Source: Mycolicibacterium monacense (GTDB lineage Bacteria; Actinomycetota; Actinomycetes; Mycobacteriales; Mycobacteriaceae). From it: a DNA stretch of 64,000 nucleotides. The DNA lies in NCBI RefSeq assembly GCF_010731575.1, contig NZ_AP022617.1, positions 4,898,001-4,962,000 on the forward strand, written 5' to 3'. Below the pieces are notes generated by a model. It saw nothing but the letters and a program-made list of their open reading frames with translations, did not search any database and was not told the origin of the DNA. A program made the translations under genes and the position numbers. Numbering within the stretch: the stretch's first letter is position 1; the number at the start of each line of letters is the position of its first letter. Positions 1 to 5,503 of this stretch are shown one piece after another.

Positions 1-3
1 CGG

Positions 4-531
4 TCAGCTGATGGTGACCGACTCGATGACCACGGGATCGGTCGGCCGGTCGTTGCGGTCGGTCGCGGTCGTGGCGATCGCGTCGACGACCTTCTGCGAC
101 TCGGGGTCGACGACCTCGCCGAAGATGGTGTGGCGGCGGTTGAGGTGGGGGGTCTTGCCCACGGTGATGAAGAACTGCGAACCGTTCGTGCCCGGCCCGG
201 CGTTGGCCATCGCCAGCAGGTAGGGCTTGTCGAACTGCAGCTCGGGGTGGAACTCGTCGGCGAACTGGTAGCCCGGCCCGCCGCGCCCGGTGCCGGTCGG
301 ATCGCCGCCCTGGATCATGAAGCCGTCGATGACCCGGTGGAACACCGCACCGTCGTAGAACGGACCCGACGTGCTGCCGGAGGCGTTCTCGCCCTTGTAG
401 TCCTTCGTGCCCTGCGCCAGGCCGACGAAGTTCGACACCGTCTTGGGGGCGTGGTTTCCGAACAGGGCGATCTTGATGTCGCCACGATTGGTGTGCAGGG
501 TCGCCGTCGCGGTCTGAATAGGGCTCGTCAC
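4..531 (-). CDS. ppiA: Peptidyl-prolyl cis-trans isomerase A (cyclophilin)
   Basis: A 175-residue cyclophilin that catalyses proline cis-trans isomerisation in the cytoplasm. The catalytic-pocket signature [14 protein letters not shown] is at about residues 64-77 (Arg66, Phe71, Gln74), followed by [10 protein letters not shown] near 114-123 and HTIFGEV near 134-140. His129 stands where the eukaryotic cyclosporin-binding Trp would be, as is usual in bacterial forms. The length fits the mycobacterial family (about 180 residues). It is divergent from cwsA, with about 97 bp between them, the same arrangement as Rv0009/Rv0008c. The stop codon lies at the very edge of the window, so the gene is complete. 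Confidence 0.95.
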   Translation of the reverse strand: MTSPIQTATATLHTNRGDIKIALFGNHAPKTVSNFVGLAQGTKDYKGENASGSTSGPFYDGAVFHRVIDGFMIQGGDPTGTGRGGPGYQFADEFHPELQFDKPYLLAMANAGPGTNGSQFFITVGKTPHLNRRHTIFGEVVDPESQKVVDAIATTATDRNDRPTDPVVIESVTIS

Positions 532-628
532 GGGAAGTCAGTGTGCCATCCGCCGATTGGGCGCCGACACCGCACCCGGTGATGGCAGGCTGTGGTGACC
601 CACCGGACCGTTGCAGAAGAGGTGACGC

Positions 629-1042
629 ATGACCCTGACGCCGTTGACACCGCGACAGCGGTTGGCCCGCGGTCTGAAGTACACCGCGGTCGGACCCGTC
701 GACGTCACCCGAGGCGTCCTGGGCGTGGGCGTCGACTCCGCCCAGGCCACCGCGGCGGAACTACGCCGGCGCTACCAATCCGGACAGCTGCGCCGTGAAC
801 TCGCCGCCGCGCGGGAGACCCTCGTCGCGGAGCTCGTGGCCGCCCAGGAGGCGGTCAGCGGTCTTCCCGAGGCCCTCACGGGTGCCCGCGCCCGCAACCG
901 GCGCCGTAAGCGCCTGCTGATGGTGGGGGTGGGGGCCGGCGTCCTCGCGGTGGGGGCGGTGACGTTCTCGATCGTGCGCCGCTCGATGAAACCCGAACCG
1001 TCGCCGCTGCCACCGAGCGTGGAGGTCACCCCGAAGCCCTGA
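629..1042 (+). CDS. cwsA: Cell wall synthesis protein CwsA
   Basis: A 137-residue small membrane protein matching CwsA (Rv0008c) in length, position and architecture. It has a basic N-terminus, an amphipathic, probably coiled region at about residues 40-85, a basic stretch RARNRRRKR and a single transmembrane helix at about 96-115, with a short Pro-rich tail outside. In mycobacteria CwsA binds CrgA and Wag31 and helps cell-wall synthesis and cell shape. The ATG follows a GAGG-type Shine-Dalgarno sequence. The 3' end is 23 bp from the displaced tRNA-Ala fragment, so the mobile element entered immediately downstream without disrupting the gene. Confidence 0.88.
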   Translation: MTLTPLTPRQRLARGLKYTAVGPVDVTRGVLGVGVDSAQATAAELRRRYQSGQLRRELAAARETLVAELVAAQEAVSGLPEALTGARARNRRRKRLLMVGVGAGVLAVGAVTFSIVRRSMKPEPSPLPPSVEVTPKP

Positions 1043-1065
1043 AGGGGGCCGGGTGGGGAAAGGGG

Positions 1066-1111
1066 GTGGAGCCTAGGAGATTCGAACTCCTGACATCTGC
1101 CTTGCAAAGGC
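1066..1111. repeat. Left attachment site (displaced tRNA-Ala 3' fragment)
   Basis: These 46 bases are identical to 10602-10647. They correspond to tRNA-Ala positions 29-73 (3' anticodon arm, variable loop, T arm and 3' acceptor strand) plus one flanking base, on the minus strand. The sequence beyond 1111 diverges from tRNA, so no functional tRNA is encoded here. It is the scar left when the element's own attP restored the tRNA at the other end. Confidence 0.93.
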
Positions 1112-1193
1112 GAATCGGACCGCTGCTCAGCCCTGTGCACTAGTTATGAGGTGCGCAGCTACATCACTCCAGATCACGGAAGATTCCTGTAAC

Positions 1194-1223
1194 TGTGGGC
1201 AGATTGTGGGCACCGGGTGGGCA
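1194..1223 (+). repeat. Left integrase arm-type sites (three copies)
   Basis: TGTGGGCA occurs at 1194-1201 and 1205-1212, and GGTGGGCA at 1216-1223, with starts exactly 11 bp apart (one helical turn). The same octamer occurs twice with 11-bp spacing near the other end at 10522-10540. Arm-type binding sites for the integrase N-terminal domain are the natural reading, but this is inferred from repetition, spacing and position. Confidence 0.65.
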
Positions 1224-1224
1224 G

Positions 1225-1926
1225 TCAACGCCGATTGGAACTCGGTCGCCACTGCATGTCGGGCACAGGCCCCCGCCAGCCCTCTGGGACGGGCATATTG
1301 CGGTAATCGATCTTGTCTTCGACCCTGCCGAAAACCGTTCGGTCGAGGGGGTGGAAGGGCACCTCGGCTGCTTCCGGACGTTCCGGCCTTATCTCGATAC
1401 GCCCGACAGCAGTACCACCCGGGATCGCCTGCCAGATGGCGACCTCGACTTCGACCTGGGTCTCGTCGAGGACCTGCAAGATCGCGTAGCGGAAGTCCTT
1501 ATCGGCAGAGACCAAGACCACCGTGTCGACTTCGCCCCTAAGGGCATCGATCAGCATCGTGTTGGCCAGCCGGACGTCGACGCCCTTCTCTTCCGCAGTC
1601 CCGTCGCCTTTGTAATTGACGGTCTGCCGGTAAACCTTGCAGCCCCATTTCTCCCATTGAGCCGCGCGCTTGGCCTCCATCAGCGCGCCGCGCGGATCTC
1701 TGGCCGGATCGGGCGCGCCTCGAAACACCTTCGTCAGATGTAATTCGTGGGTGTCCCTCCGAGGTGGGGCTCCGGCTCCCGGCGACTGCAACGCAACGCG
1801 CTTCGCCAGATACAGCGGGTTGACATTGCCCCGGTAACCGGGTTCCCGAGTCAAGCCAAACGCATCTCGAGCACCTGCGTACACATTGCTGTAATCGATG
1901 TACACACCGACTCGCCGCTTGCTCAC
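1225..1926 (-). CDS. NYN-domain (PIN-like) putative RNase
   Basis: A 233-residue protein of the NYN/PIN-like nuclease fold. Acidic metal-binding positions are visible at VGVYIDYSN (Asp11), KGVDVRLAN (Asp117) and VSADKDF (Asp142, Asp144). The tail after about residue 165 is Pro/Arg-rich. The GTG start at 1926 is preferred because CAGGGG lies just upstream and because a longer frame would run through the promoter at 2003-2031. It is the last gene before the left att site, transcribed toward the chromosome edge, which is a usual place for cargo or anti-phage genes in satellites. Family knowledge supports metal-dependent RNA cleavage; an anti-phage or regulatory role is inference. Confidence 0.8.
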   Translation of the reverse strand: MSKRRVGVYIDYSNVYAGARDAFGLTREPGYRGNVNPLYLAKRVALQSPGAGAPPRRDTHELHLTKVFRGAPDPARDPRGALMEAKRAAQWEKWGCKVYRQTVNYKGDGTAEEKGVDVRLANTMLIDALRGEVDTVVLVSADKDFRYAILQVLDETQVEVEVAIWQAIPGGTAVGRIEIRPERPEAAEVPFHPLDRTVFGRVEDKIDYRNMPVPEGWRGPVPDMQWRPSSNRR

Positions 1927-1944
1927 CGATCCCCTGCCACGCTG

Positions 1945-1989
1945 GAGAAAAAAGATGGCCCGGCACCCCCGAAGGGGAAAGACCGGGCC
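1945..1989 (-). terminator. Terminator-like hairpin (possible attenuator) in NYN leader
   Basis: On the minus strand GGCCCGG (1983-1989) pairs with CCGGGCC (1957-1963), and inside it CCCC-TTCG-GGGG forms a very stable UUCG tetraloop. The stem is followed by ATCTTTTTTCTC, a U-rich tract at 1945-1956. It has the form of an intrinsic terminator but sits between the promoter (2003-2031) and the NYN start (1926), so premature termination or attenuation is suggested. Confidence 0.75.
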
Positions 1990-2002
1990 GCAACTGATGT
2001 CC

Positions 2003-2031
2003 AAGTTAGGCAACCTGGACGACACTGTCAA
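2003..2031 (-). promoter_or_regulatory. SigA-type promoter of the NYN gene
   Basis: On the minus strand TTGACA (2026-2031) is followed after exactly 17 bp by TAACTT (2003-2008). Transcription would begin near 1996 and enter the hairpin at 1989 almost at once. This is the clearest consensus promoter in the element. Confidence 0.7.
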
Positions 2032-2368
2032 CAGTTATGACGCCGGGTGCATTCCGCGCCCTGCCTGCATATATACGGCCTAGAACACCGCCCAAGTCGG
2101 GATCGTGGGGGCTCCGCGGTTCGCCCCTTCCTGGAGCCTAGATCGTGGTTCTACGCGGCCGCTAGGCGCCCAAAATGGGCATCCGGCAGGCGGGAACGCC
2201 GACGGTTATGAATCACATCAGTGCAATGTGATATAGATCACTTCGTCGGGGGTCGAGGCGACCCGCGGGGCCTGCTCACGGATGACAACCGGCATTTTCG
2301 TCATGTGACGATTGGCGCTCTGCCGCATCCTGCCTCGCTTGTCGGACCCATATGCGACACTCCGCGGC
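2032..2368. other. Intergenic region between NYN promoter and small ORF
   Basis: No convincing gene is seen across these 337 bp. The region is locally less GC-rich (around 2069-2090 and 2205-2245) and contains overlapping palindromes at 2213-2242, including a CRP-like site. It separates the minus-strand NYN unit from a small plus-strand ORF, so it can hold divergent promoters. Confidence 0.6.
2227..2242. promoter_or_regulatory. CRP-like operator
   Basis: TGTGATATAGATCACT matches the CRP/FNR consensus TGTGA-N6-TCACA at 9 of the 10 fixed positions. An overlapping palindrome, TCACAT-N7-ATGTGA, lies at 2213-2231. The site is about 127 bp before the ATG at 2369. Mycobacterial CRP (Rv3676) uses this consensus; whether it acts here is unknown. 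Confidence 0.5.
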
Positions 2369-2566
2369 ATGGCCTTCAAGGTGTACCGCGACAGCGCCGA
2401 ACCATTTCAAGAGTACGGCGACGATGACCGCTTCGAGATCATCGAGGGTGGGGTTCTGAAGATCCACCGCAAGGATGGAACCACCGTCTACATCAACGCC
2501 ACGCTGTGGGCCAGTGTCGAAGAATCACCACGTTCATCGGCGTACGAAACGCCGGTCATCCTCTAG
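2369..2566 (+). CDS. Small hypothetical protein (65 aa)
   Basis: A 65-residue ORF beginning MAFKVYRDS with a compact acidic/basic composition (YGDDDRFEIIEGG followed by VLKIHRKDGTTVYI). The alternation of charged and beta-branched residues suggests a small beta-rich domain. It is the only plus-strand gene in the left half of the element and lies downstream of the CRP-like site. No Shine-Dalgarno sequence is evident before this ATG, and a longer frame from a TTG at 2312 also exists. I do not recognise a function. Its protein-like composition makes it likely, but not certain, to be real. Confidence 0.5.
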   Translation: MAFKVYRDSAEPFQEYGDDDRFEIIEGGVLKIHRKDGTTVYINATLWASVEESPRSSAYETPVIL

Positions 2567-2690
2567 TTCATCGGCTGTCCCTCGACGTCTGGGGCGGGGT
2601 CACTCCCCTTCCCCTTCGGCATCAAGTTGGGCTTCGAGGATCTGCTGGTCGCCCATTCCCGCTTAGTGGAATTCGCCTAGAACCGCCGGG

Positions 2691-3185
2691 TCAGCCGGGT
2701 TCGCCAACAACGGCCGGCACCCCATACCGTGCCGCCAGCAGCGACCTCATTCGCTCGGCTTCGGCCGATTCGCTGCCGTCACCGAGTACCCACAGCTCGT
2801 CGATGATGCCGGTTGCGGCTCTCAACTCCGGGGCCATGATCGCGTGCTGGTATGGGAAGACCTGCCGTAATGTCACGCGCCCGACCGCGATGGGGCCAAT
2901 CTGTCTCGAGCGATCGGACCAAACCGCGCACCGCCGATGAATCTCTGCTTTCAGCAGAACCTCCGAAGCAGTCGTGAACGCGTAGACACCGCACTCGCAG
3001 TCCGGCACTGGCGGCCAGTGCGCAGCATCTCTATAGCATCGGGCCTCGAAACGCCGCTTCGGCCAGCTGACCCCTTGGTTGCGTTCTGGCTCCGGCCAGT
3101 AATACGGCGACACCAGCATTAACCCGTCGAGGAACGTCTCGTGGACGCACCAGAAGCGCCAACCGGTCGCGGTCCCGATCAACAT
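2691..3185 (-). CDS. Hypothetical protein with CxCGxYA motif
   Basis: A 164-residue protein. It contains a Trp-rich N-terminal part (GWRFWCVHE), then CECGVYAF at about residues 63-70 and GRVTLR at about 102-107. The CxCGxYA...GRV pattern recurs in a poorly characterised group of small actinobacterial proteins; no function is known to me. The ATG at 3185 is chosen because GAAAGG lies 7-8 bases upstream; a TTG five codons earlier is in frame. Its 5' side faces the repeat-dense region 3186-3565, and a 20-bp repeat shared with the 5379 gene lies 40 bp upstream. Confidence 0.7.
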   Translation of the reverse strand: MLIGTATGWRFWCVHETFLDGLMLVSPYYWPEPERNQGVSWPKRRFEARCYRDAAHWPPVPDCECGVYAFTTASEVLLKAEIHRRCAVWSDRSRQIGPIAVGRVTLRQVFPYQHAIMAPELRAATGIIDELWVLGDGSESAEAERMRSLLAARYGVPAVVGEPG

Positions 3186-3225
3186 CGACGTGCCTTTCAA
3201 ACCGTTTGGAACTCATACACACCGG

Positions 3226-3245
3226 CAGGCCCTATGCCATCCGTG
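3226..3245 (+). repeat. 20-bp repeat, copy 1
   Basis: CAGGCCCTATGCCATCCGTG is identical to 5440-5459. Both copies lie upstream of a minus-strand gene (starts at 3185 and 5379) and both are followed within 10-18 bp on the plus strand by a G/C hairpin containing GGGGATACCCC-like sequence. The central CCTATGCC is the same octamer as in the iterons at 3294-3471. Confidence 0.85.
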
Positions 3246-3293
3246 GCCGGTGTCGACAGGGGTGGGGGGATACCCCCCGGGGTTGACGTGGCC

Positions 3294-3471
3294 CGCCGCT
3301 CGAGGCATAGGCGAACAGAGAGGGAGCCGGTTTCTTTTTTGAAAAAATCGTCGGGGGGGGATCGCCTATGCCTTGAGTGGCGGCTGACCAGCGGCGACCG
3401 GGTCAGTCCCCCACCCCCGGTGTGGAAATCGGCCTCTGTGTGTGAAAGCCCCGCCTATGCCTGGAGTGGCG
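3294..3471. repeat. Iteron cluster flanking an A/T island
   Basis: Three 20-bp copies of CGCCTATGCCTNGAGNGGCG are present: 3294-3313 (inverted), 3363-3382 and 3452-3471 (direct). They differ only at the two N positions (C/C, T/T, G/T). The A/T island TTTCTTTTTTGAAAAAA (3331-3347) lies between the inverted and first direct copies. The conserved octamer CCTATGCC also occurs at 3231-3238 and 5445-5452. Confidence 0.85.
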
Positions 3472-3565
3472 ACAGGCCGATTGTCATGGGTTGGTTCCCC
3501 AGGGGGTTGACGTGCGCCGAGGGCGGAGGCAATCACTCGTATCCCTCGACGCACGTCACACTCAC

Positions 3566-4396
3566 TTAGGGGGTGACGACGGTGGTCAGCTTGGCGATGC
3601 GGTCAGTGTGCATGACGTCCCAGCCGAGGCGGAACGTCAGCCGGATCGCGACCACGTCATTGGCGAAGAACGCGTCCTCGCTGCGAGCCAAACGGACCTG
3701 GCTGACCGCGGCGATGACGCTGGATCGGTCGACGACGAGCAGACCACCGACGGGCATCGCAGGGGTTACCGATACCGGGACACCGAGCAGTGCGCGCTGG
3801 CCGGGCTGGGTGACATCGGGACCGATCAACGGCTGCGCGGAGGTATCGCTCACCTTCAGCTTGGACAGTGTCGCCCAGGCGTCGGGTGCTGCGATGATGT
3901 TCGTCGCGGCGCCGCCGACGGCTTCGATCCCGGCGATGGCATCGACGACTGGGTCGAGGTCGGTGTCGATGGCGCCGCCGTCGGTGATGCCGGTGATGTT
4001 GAGCAGACCGGTTGGGGCGGAGGCGTTGCCGAGGTAGGCGGCGTTGGCTTTCCGCACGACCGATCGACGTAGCGAGTTGGTGACCATGCGTGCGGCTTCG
4101 GGCTGCGCCAATGTCTCGTAGCTGTACTTGCCGAGGGCGGCGACCTTGTTCGTGTGGACGACGACCTCGTCGAACTCTTGGGCGGCGTCGGGGATCGGTG
4201 CGCCTTCGGCGACGAATCCGACTGTGCCGTCATCGGAGACGTACGGGACGCGGACGGCGGGTTCGTCACCTTCGATGCGGCCGACCACGGTGGCCGTGGT
4301 CAGGATCAGGGCGTCGGGGATGACGTCGTCGGGGACGTAGGCGGTGATGTCTGGCCGCCATGCGGCGGGGCTGGTAGGTGTGGTCTGAGTAGCCAC
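3566..4396 (-). CDS. HK97-fold major capsid protein
   Basis: A 276-residue phage_capsid-family protein. The pattern of an N-terminal arm, a 'VPYVSDDGTVGFVAEGAPIP' type E-loop region at about residues 52-71, a long helix with RRSVVRKANAAYL, and a C-terminal P-domain ending in AIRLTFRLGWDVMHTDRIA is typical. The GTG at 4396 is preferred (AAAGG upstream; the conserved sequence begins there). It is shorter than HK97 gp5 and lacks an N-terminal delta domain, which fits the separate scaffold gene upstream. It is the last gene of a three-gene morphogenesis operon; no portal, protease or terminase follows. It probably builds satellite capsids packaged with a helper's machinery (inference). Confidence 0.88.
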   Translation of the reverse strand: MATQTTPTSPAAWRPDITAYVPDDVIPDALILTTATVVGRIEGDEPAVRVPYVSDDGTVGFVAEGAPIPDAAQEFDEVVVHTNKVAALGKYSYETLAQPEAARMVTNSLRRSVVRKANAAYLGNASAPTGLLNITGITDGGAIDTDLDPVVDAIAGIEAVGGAATNIIAAPDAWATLSKLKVSDTSAQPLIGPDVTQPGQRALLGVPVSVTPAMPVGGLLVVDRSSVIAAVSQVRLARSEDAFFANDVVAIRLTFRLGWDVMHTDRIAKLTTVVTP

Positions 4397-4522
4397 GATG
4401 AATCGCCTTTCAGGAGAGCGGAATTGGTGGCTCGCCGCTGGCGATGCCGTGGGATGCCCTCCTGGGGCGGTCTGTGGCGGGGGGTCGAGCACCAGGCCCG
4501 AAACCCCCTGCCACAGCCCATT

Positions 4523-5035
4523 CTACTGCTCTCGGCCCATAACGACGTTGACCATGCTGTCGGCGCCGCTGCGTCCGCTGGTGGCGGGGCTGTAGCCCTC
4601 GCGGGGCACGTGCAGCCCGGAGCGGGGCTGCGGAATACCGAACTGTTCACGGATCTCCGCGGCGCGGGTCTGGACCTTGTCGGGGTCGAGTTCGCCCGCC
4701 TCGTTGAGGAGGTCTGCGATTGTGGTGCCGCCGGCCCACAGTGCTGCGCCCTTGGCGAGCATTTTGCCGGCCAGGCGTTCAGCTTCGGCGCGTTGCATCC
4801 CCTCGAGTCGTGCTGCGAGGGTGTCGCGTTCGGCTTCGGTGTCGCGCAGGCGTCGACGGTACTTGGCGGCCTCCCGGTTCCCGTTGTCCGGTTCGGAGTC
4901 TGCGGCGTCGATGTCGTCCGCTGCCGGATCTGCGCTTTCCCTTTCCTCGGAGTCGGTTGTGTCGCCTGCTGTGTCCGCTGCGGCGTTGAAGGTGTCGAGG
5001 TCGACCGGGTCGAATTCGTTGGTGCTGTCAGTCAT
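4523..5035 (-). CDS. Putative phage scaffolding protein
   Basis: A 170-residue protein with a very acidic N-terminal half (residues 1-50), a predicted coiled coil at about 53-90 (KYRRRLRDTEAERDTLAARL) and a C-terminal segment ending in ADSMVNVVMGREQ. This charge pattern, with a position directly upstream of the capsid gene, is characteristic of capsid scaffolds. The ATG at 5035 overlaps the preceding gene's stop as ATGA, so translation is coupled. The C-terminal tail would be the capsid-binding end in known scaffolds; that is family knowledge rather than anything seen here. Confidence 0.72.
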   Translation of the reverse strand: MTDSTNEFDPVDLDTFNAAADTAGDTTDSEERESADPAADDIDAADSEPDNGNREAAKYRRRLRDTEAERDTLAARLEGMQRAEAERLAGKMLAKGAALWAGGTTIADLLNEAGELDPDKVQTRAAEIREQFGIPQPRSGLHVPREGYSPATSGRSGADSMVNVVMGREQ

Positions 5036-5379
5036 TTGGTGTCGTCCTTCTTTGTAGTGGGGATGATGGTGATTCCGGGTAGTTCGCCCGGCGCGATGCC
5101 GAGTCGCTCGGCCTCGGCCTCGGTGATGACGGTGCCGCCGAAGATGCCAGTCACCGTGCGGGCTTCCTCGACGCCAATAGGTATGCCGTCGGGGTCGCAG
5201 ATCACCTTGCCGGGGATCGTGCCGCTGCACGGCTTCCCTGCCGCCGCTGATTGGCGTTCGAGGGCCTCACGCGTTAACCCGGGGGTTGGCACGACGTCTT
5301 GCGGGGTGCGTTCGGCGGTACTGAACACCTGGCGCACCCAATCGCGCGTCTCATCGTCTTGCTCGTTGCCTTCCTGCAC
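5032..5379 (-). CDS. Hypothetical protein of the morphogenesis operon
   Basis: A 115-residue protein with an acidic N-terminus (MQEGNEQDDETRDWVRQVF) and a C-terminal small beta-rich domain containing GTVITEAEAERLGI and LPGITIIP. Two Cys residues (PCSG and VICD, about residues 51 and 61) may pair or bind metal. The GTG start has a good GGAG seven bases upstream. It is the first gene of the capsid operon, preceded by the 20-bp repeat at 5440-5459 and ending in an ATGA overlap with the scaffold gene. I do not recognise it; a role in capsid size, head completion or control of helper assembly is possible but unsupported. Confidence 0.72.
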   Translation of the reverse strand: MQEGNEQDDETRDWVRQVFSTAERTPQDVVPTPGLTREALERQSAAAGKPCSGTIPGKVICDPDGIPIGVEEARTVTGIFGGTVITEAEAERLGIAPGELPGITIIPTTKKDDTK

Positions 5380-5439
5380 GTCAACTCCTATGTGTGTGAA
5401 ACGGGGGTCCGAAAAGGTTTTGAGTTCTGCACAGACAGT

Positions 5440-5459
5440 CAGGCCCTATGCCATCCGTG
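5440..5459 (+). repeat. 20-bp repeat, copy 2
   Basis: This is identical to 3226-3245. It lies 61 bp upstream of the GTG of the first morphogenesis gene (5379) and just before the hairpin at 5469-5493. It is a candidate binding site for a regulator that co-activates the 5379 operon and the 3185 gene. Confidence 0.85.
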
Positions 5460-5468
5460 CCCTGGTTG

Positions 5469-5493
5469 ACCGGGGGGAGGGGGTATCCCCGGT
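5469..5493 (-). terminator. GC hairpin after the replication gene
   Basis: ACCGGGG (5469-5475) pairs with CCCCGGT (5487-5493) across an 11-base loop, ten bases past the stop of the replication gene at 5504. There is no U tract, which is common for mycobacterial terminators. It may end the early operon, or form part of the repeat-plus-hairpin control element. Confidence 0.5.
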
Positions 5494-5503
5494 GGCTTCC
5501 ACG

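Larger units (their letters stand above)
3186..3565. other. Repeat-dense noncoding region (candidate ori/packaging/control site)
   Basis: No gene is seen in these 380 bp. In order they hold a 20-bp repeat (3226-3245), a GGGGGG-ATA-CCCCCC hairpin (3264-3278), GGGGTTGACGTG (3279-3290, repeated at 3503-3514), an inverted iteron (3294-3313), an A/T-only island apart from two bases (3331-3348), a direct iteron (3363-3382), a CTGACC/GGTCAG hairpin (3384-3406) and another direct iteron (3452-3471). Iterons around an A/T island resemble a plasmid or satellite replication origin; a packaging site or multi-operator promoter are alternatives. Confidence 0.7.

Noticed and set aside
1066..1140. Apparent second tRNA-Ala
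   Set aside because: Only the 3' 45 positions match; the acceptor 5' strand and D arm are missing. It is an att scar.
3264..3290. CsoR/RicR-type copper operator (ATACCCC...GGGG)
   Set aside because: The half-sites are not symmetric as in copper operators and no copper gene is near; explained better as part of the repeat-hairpin element.
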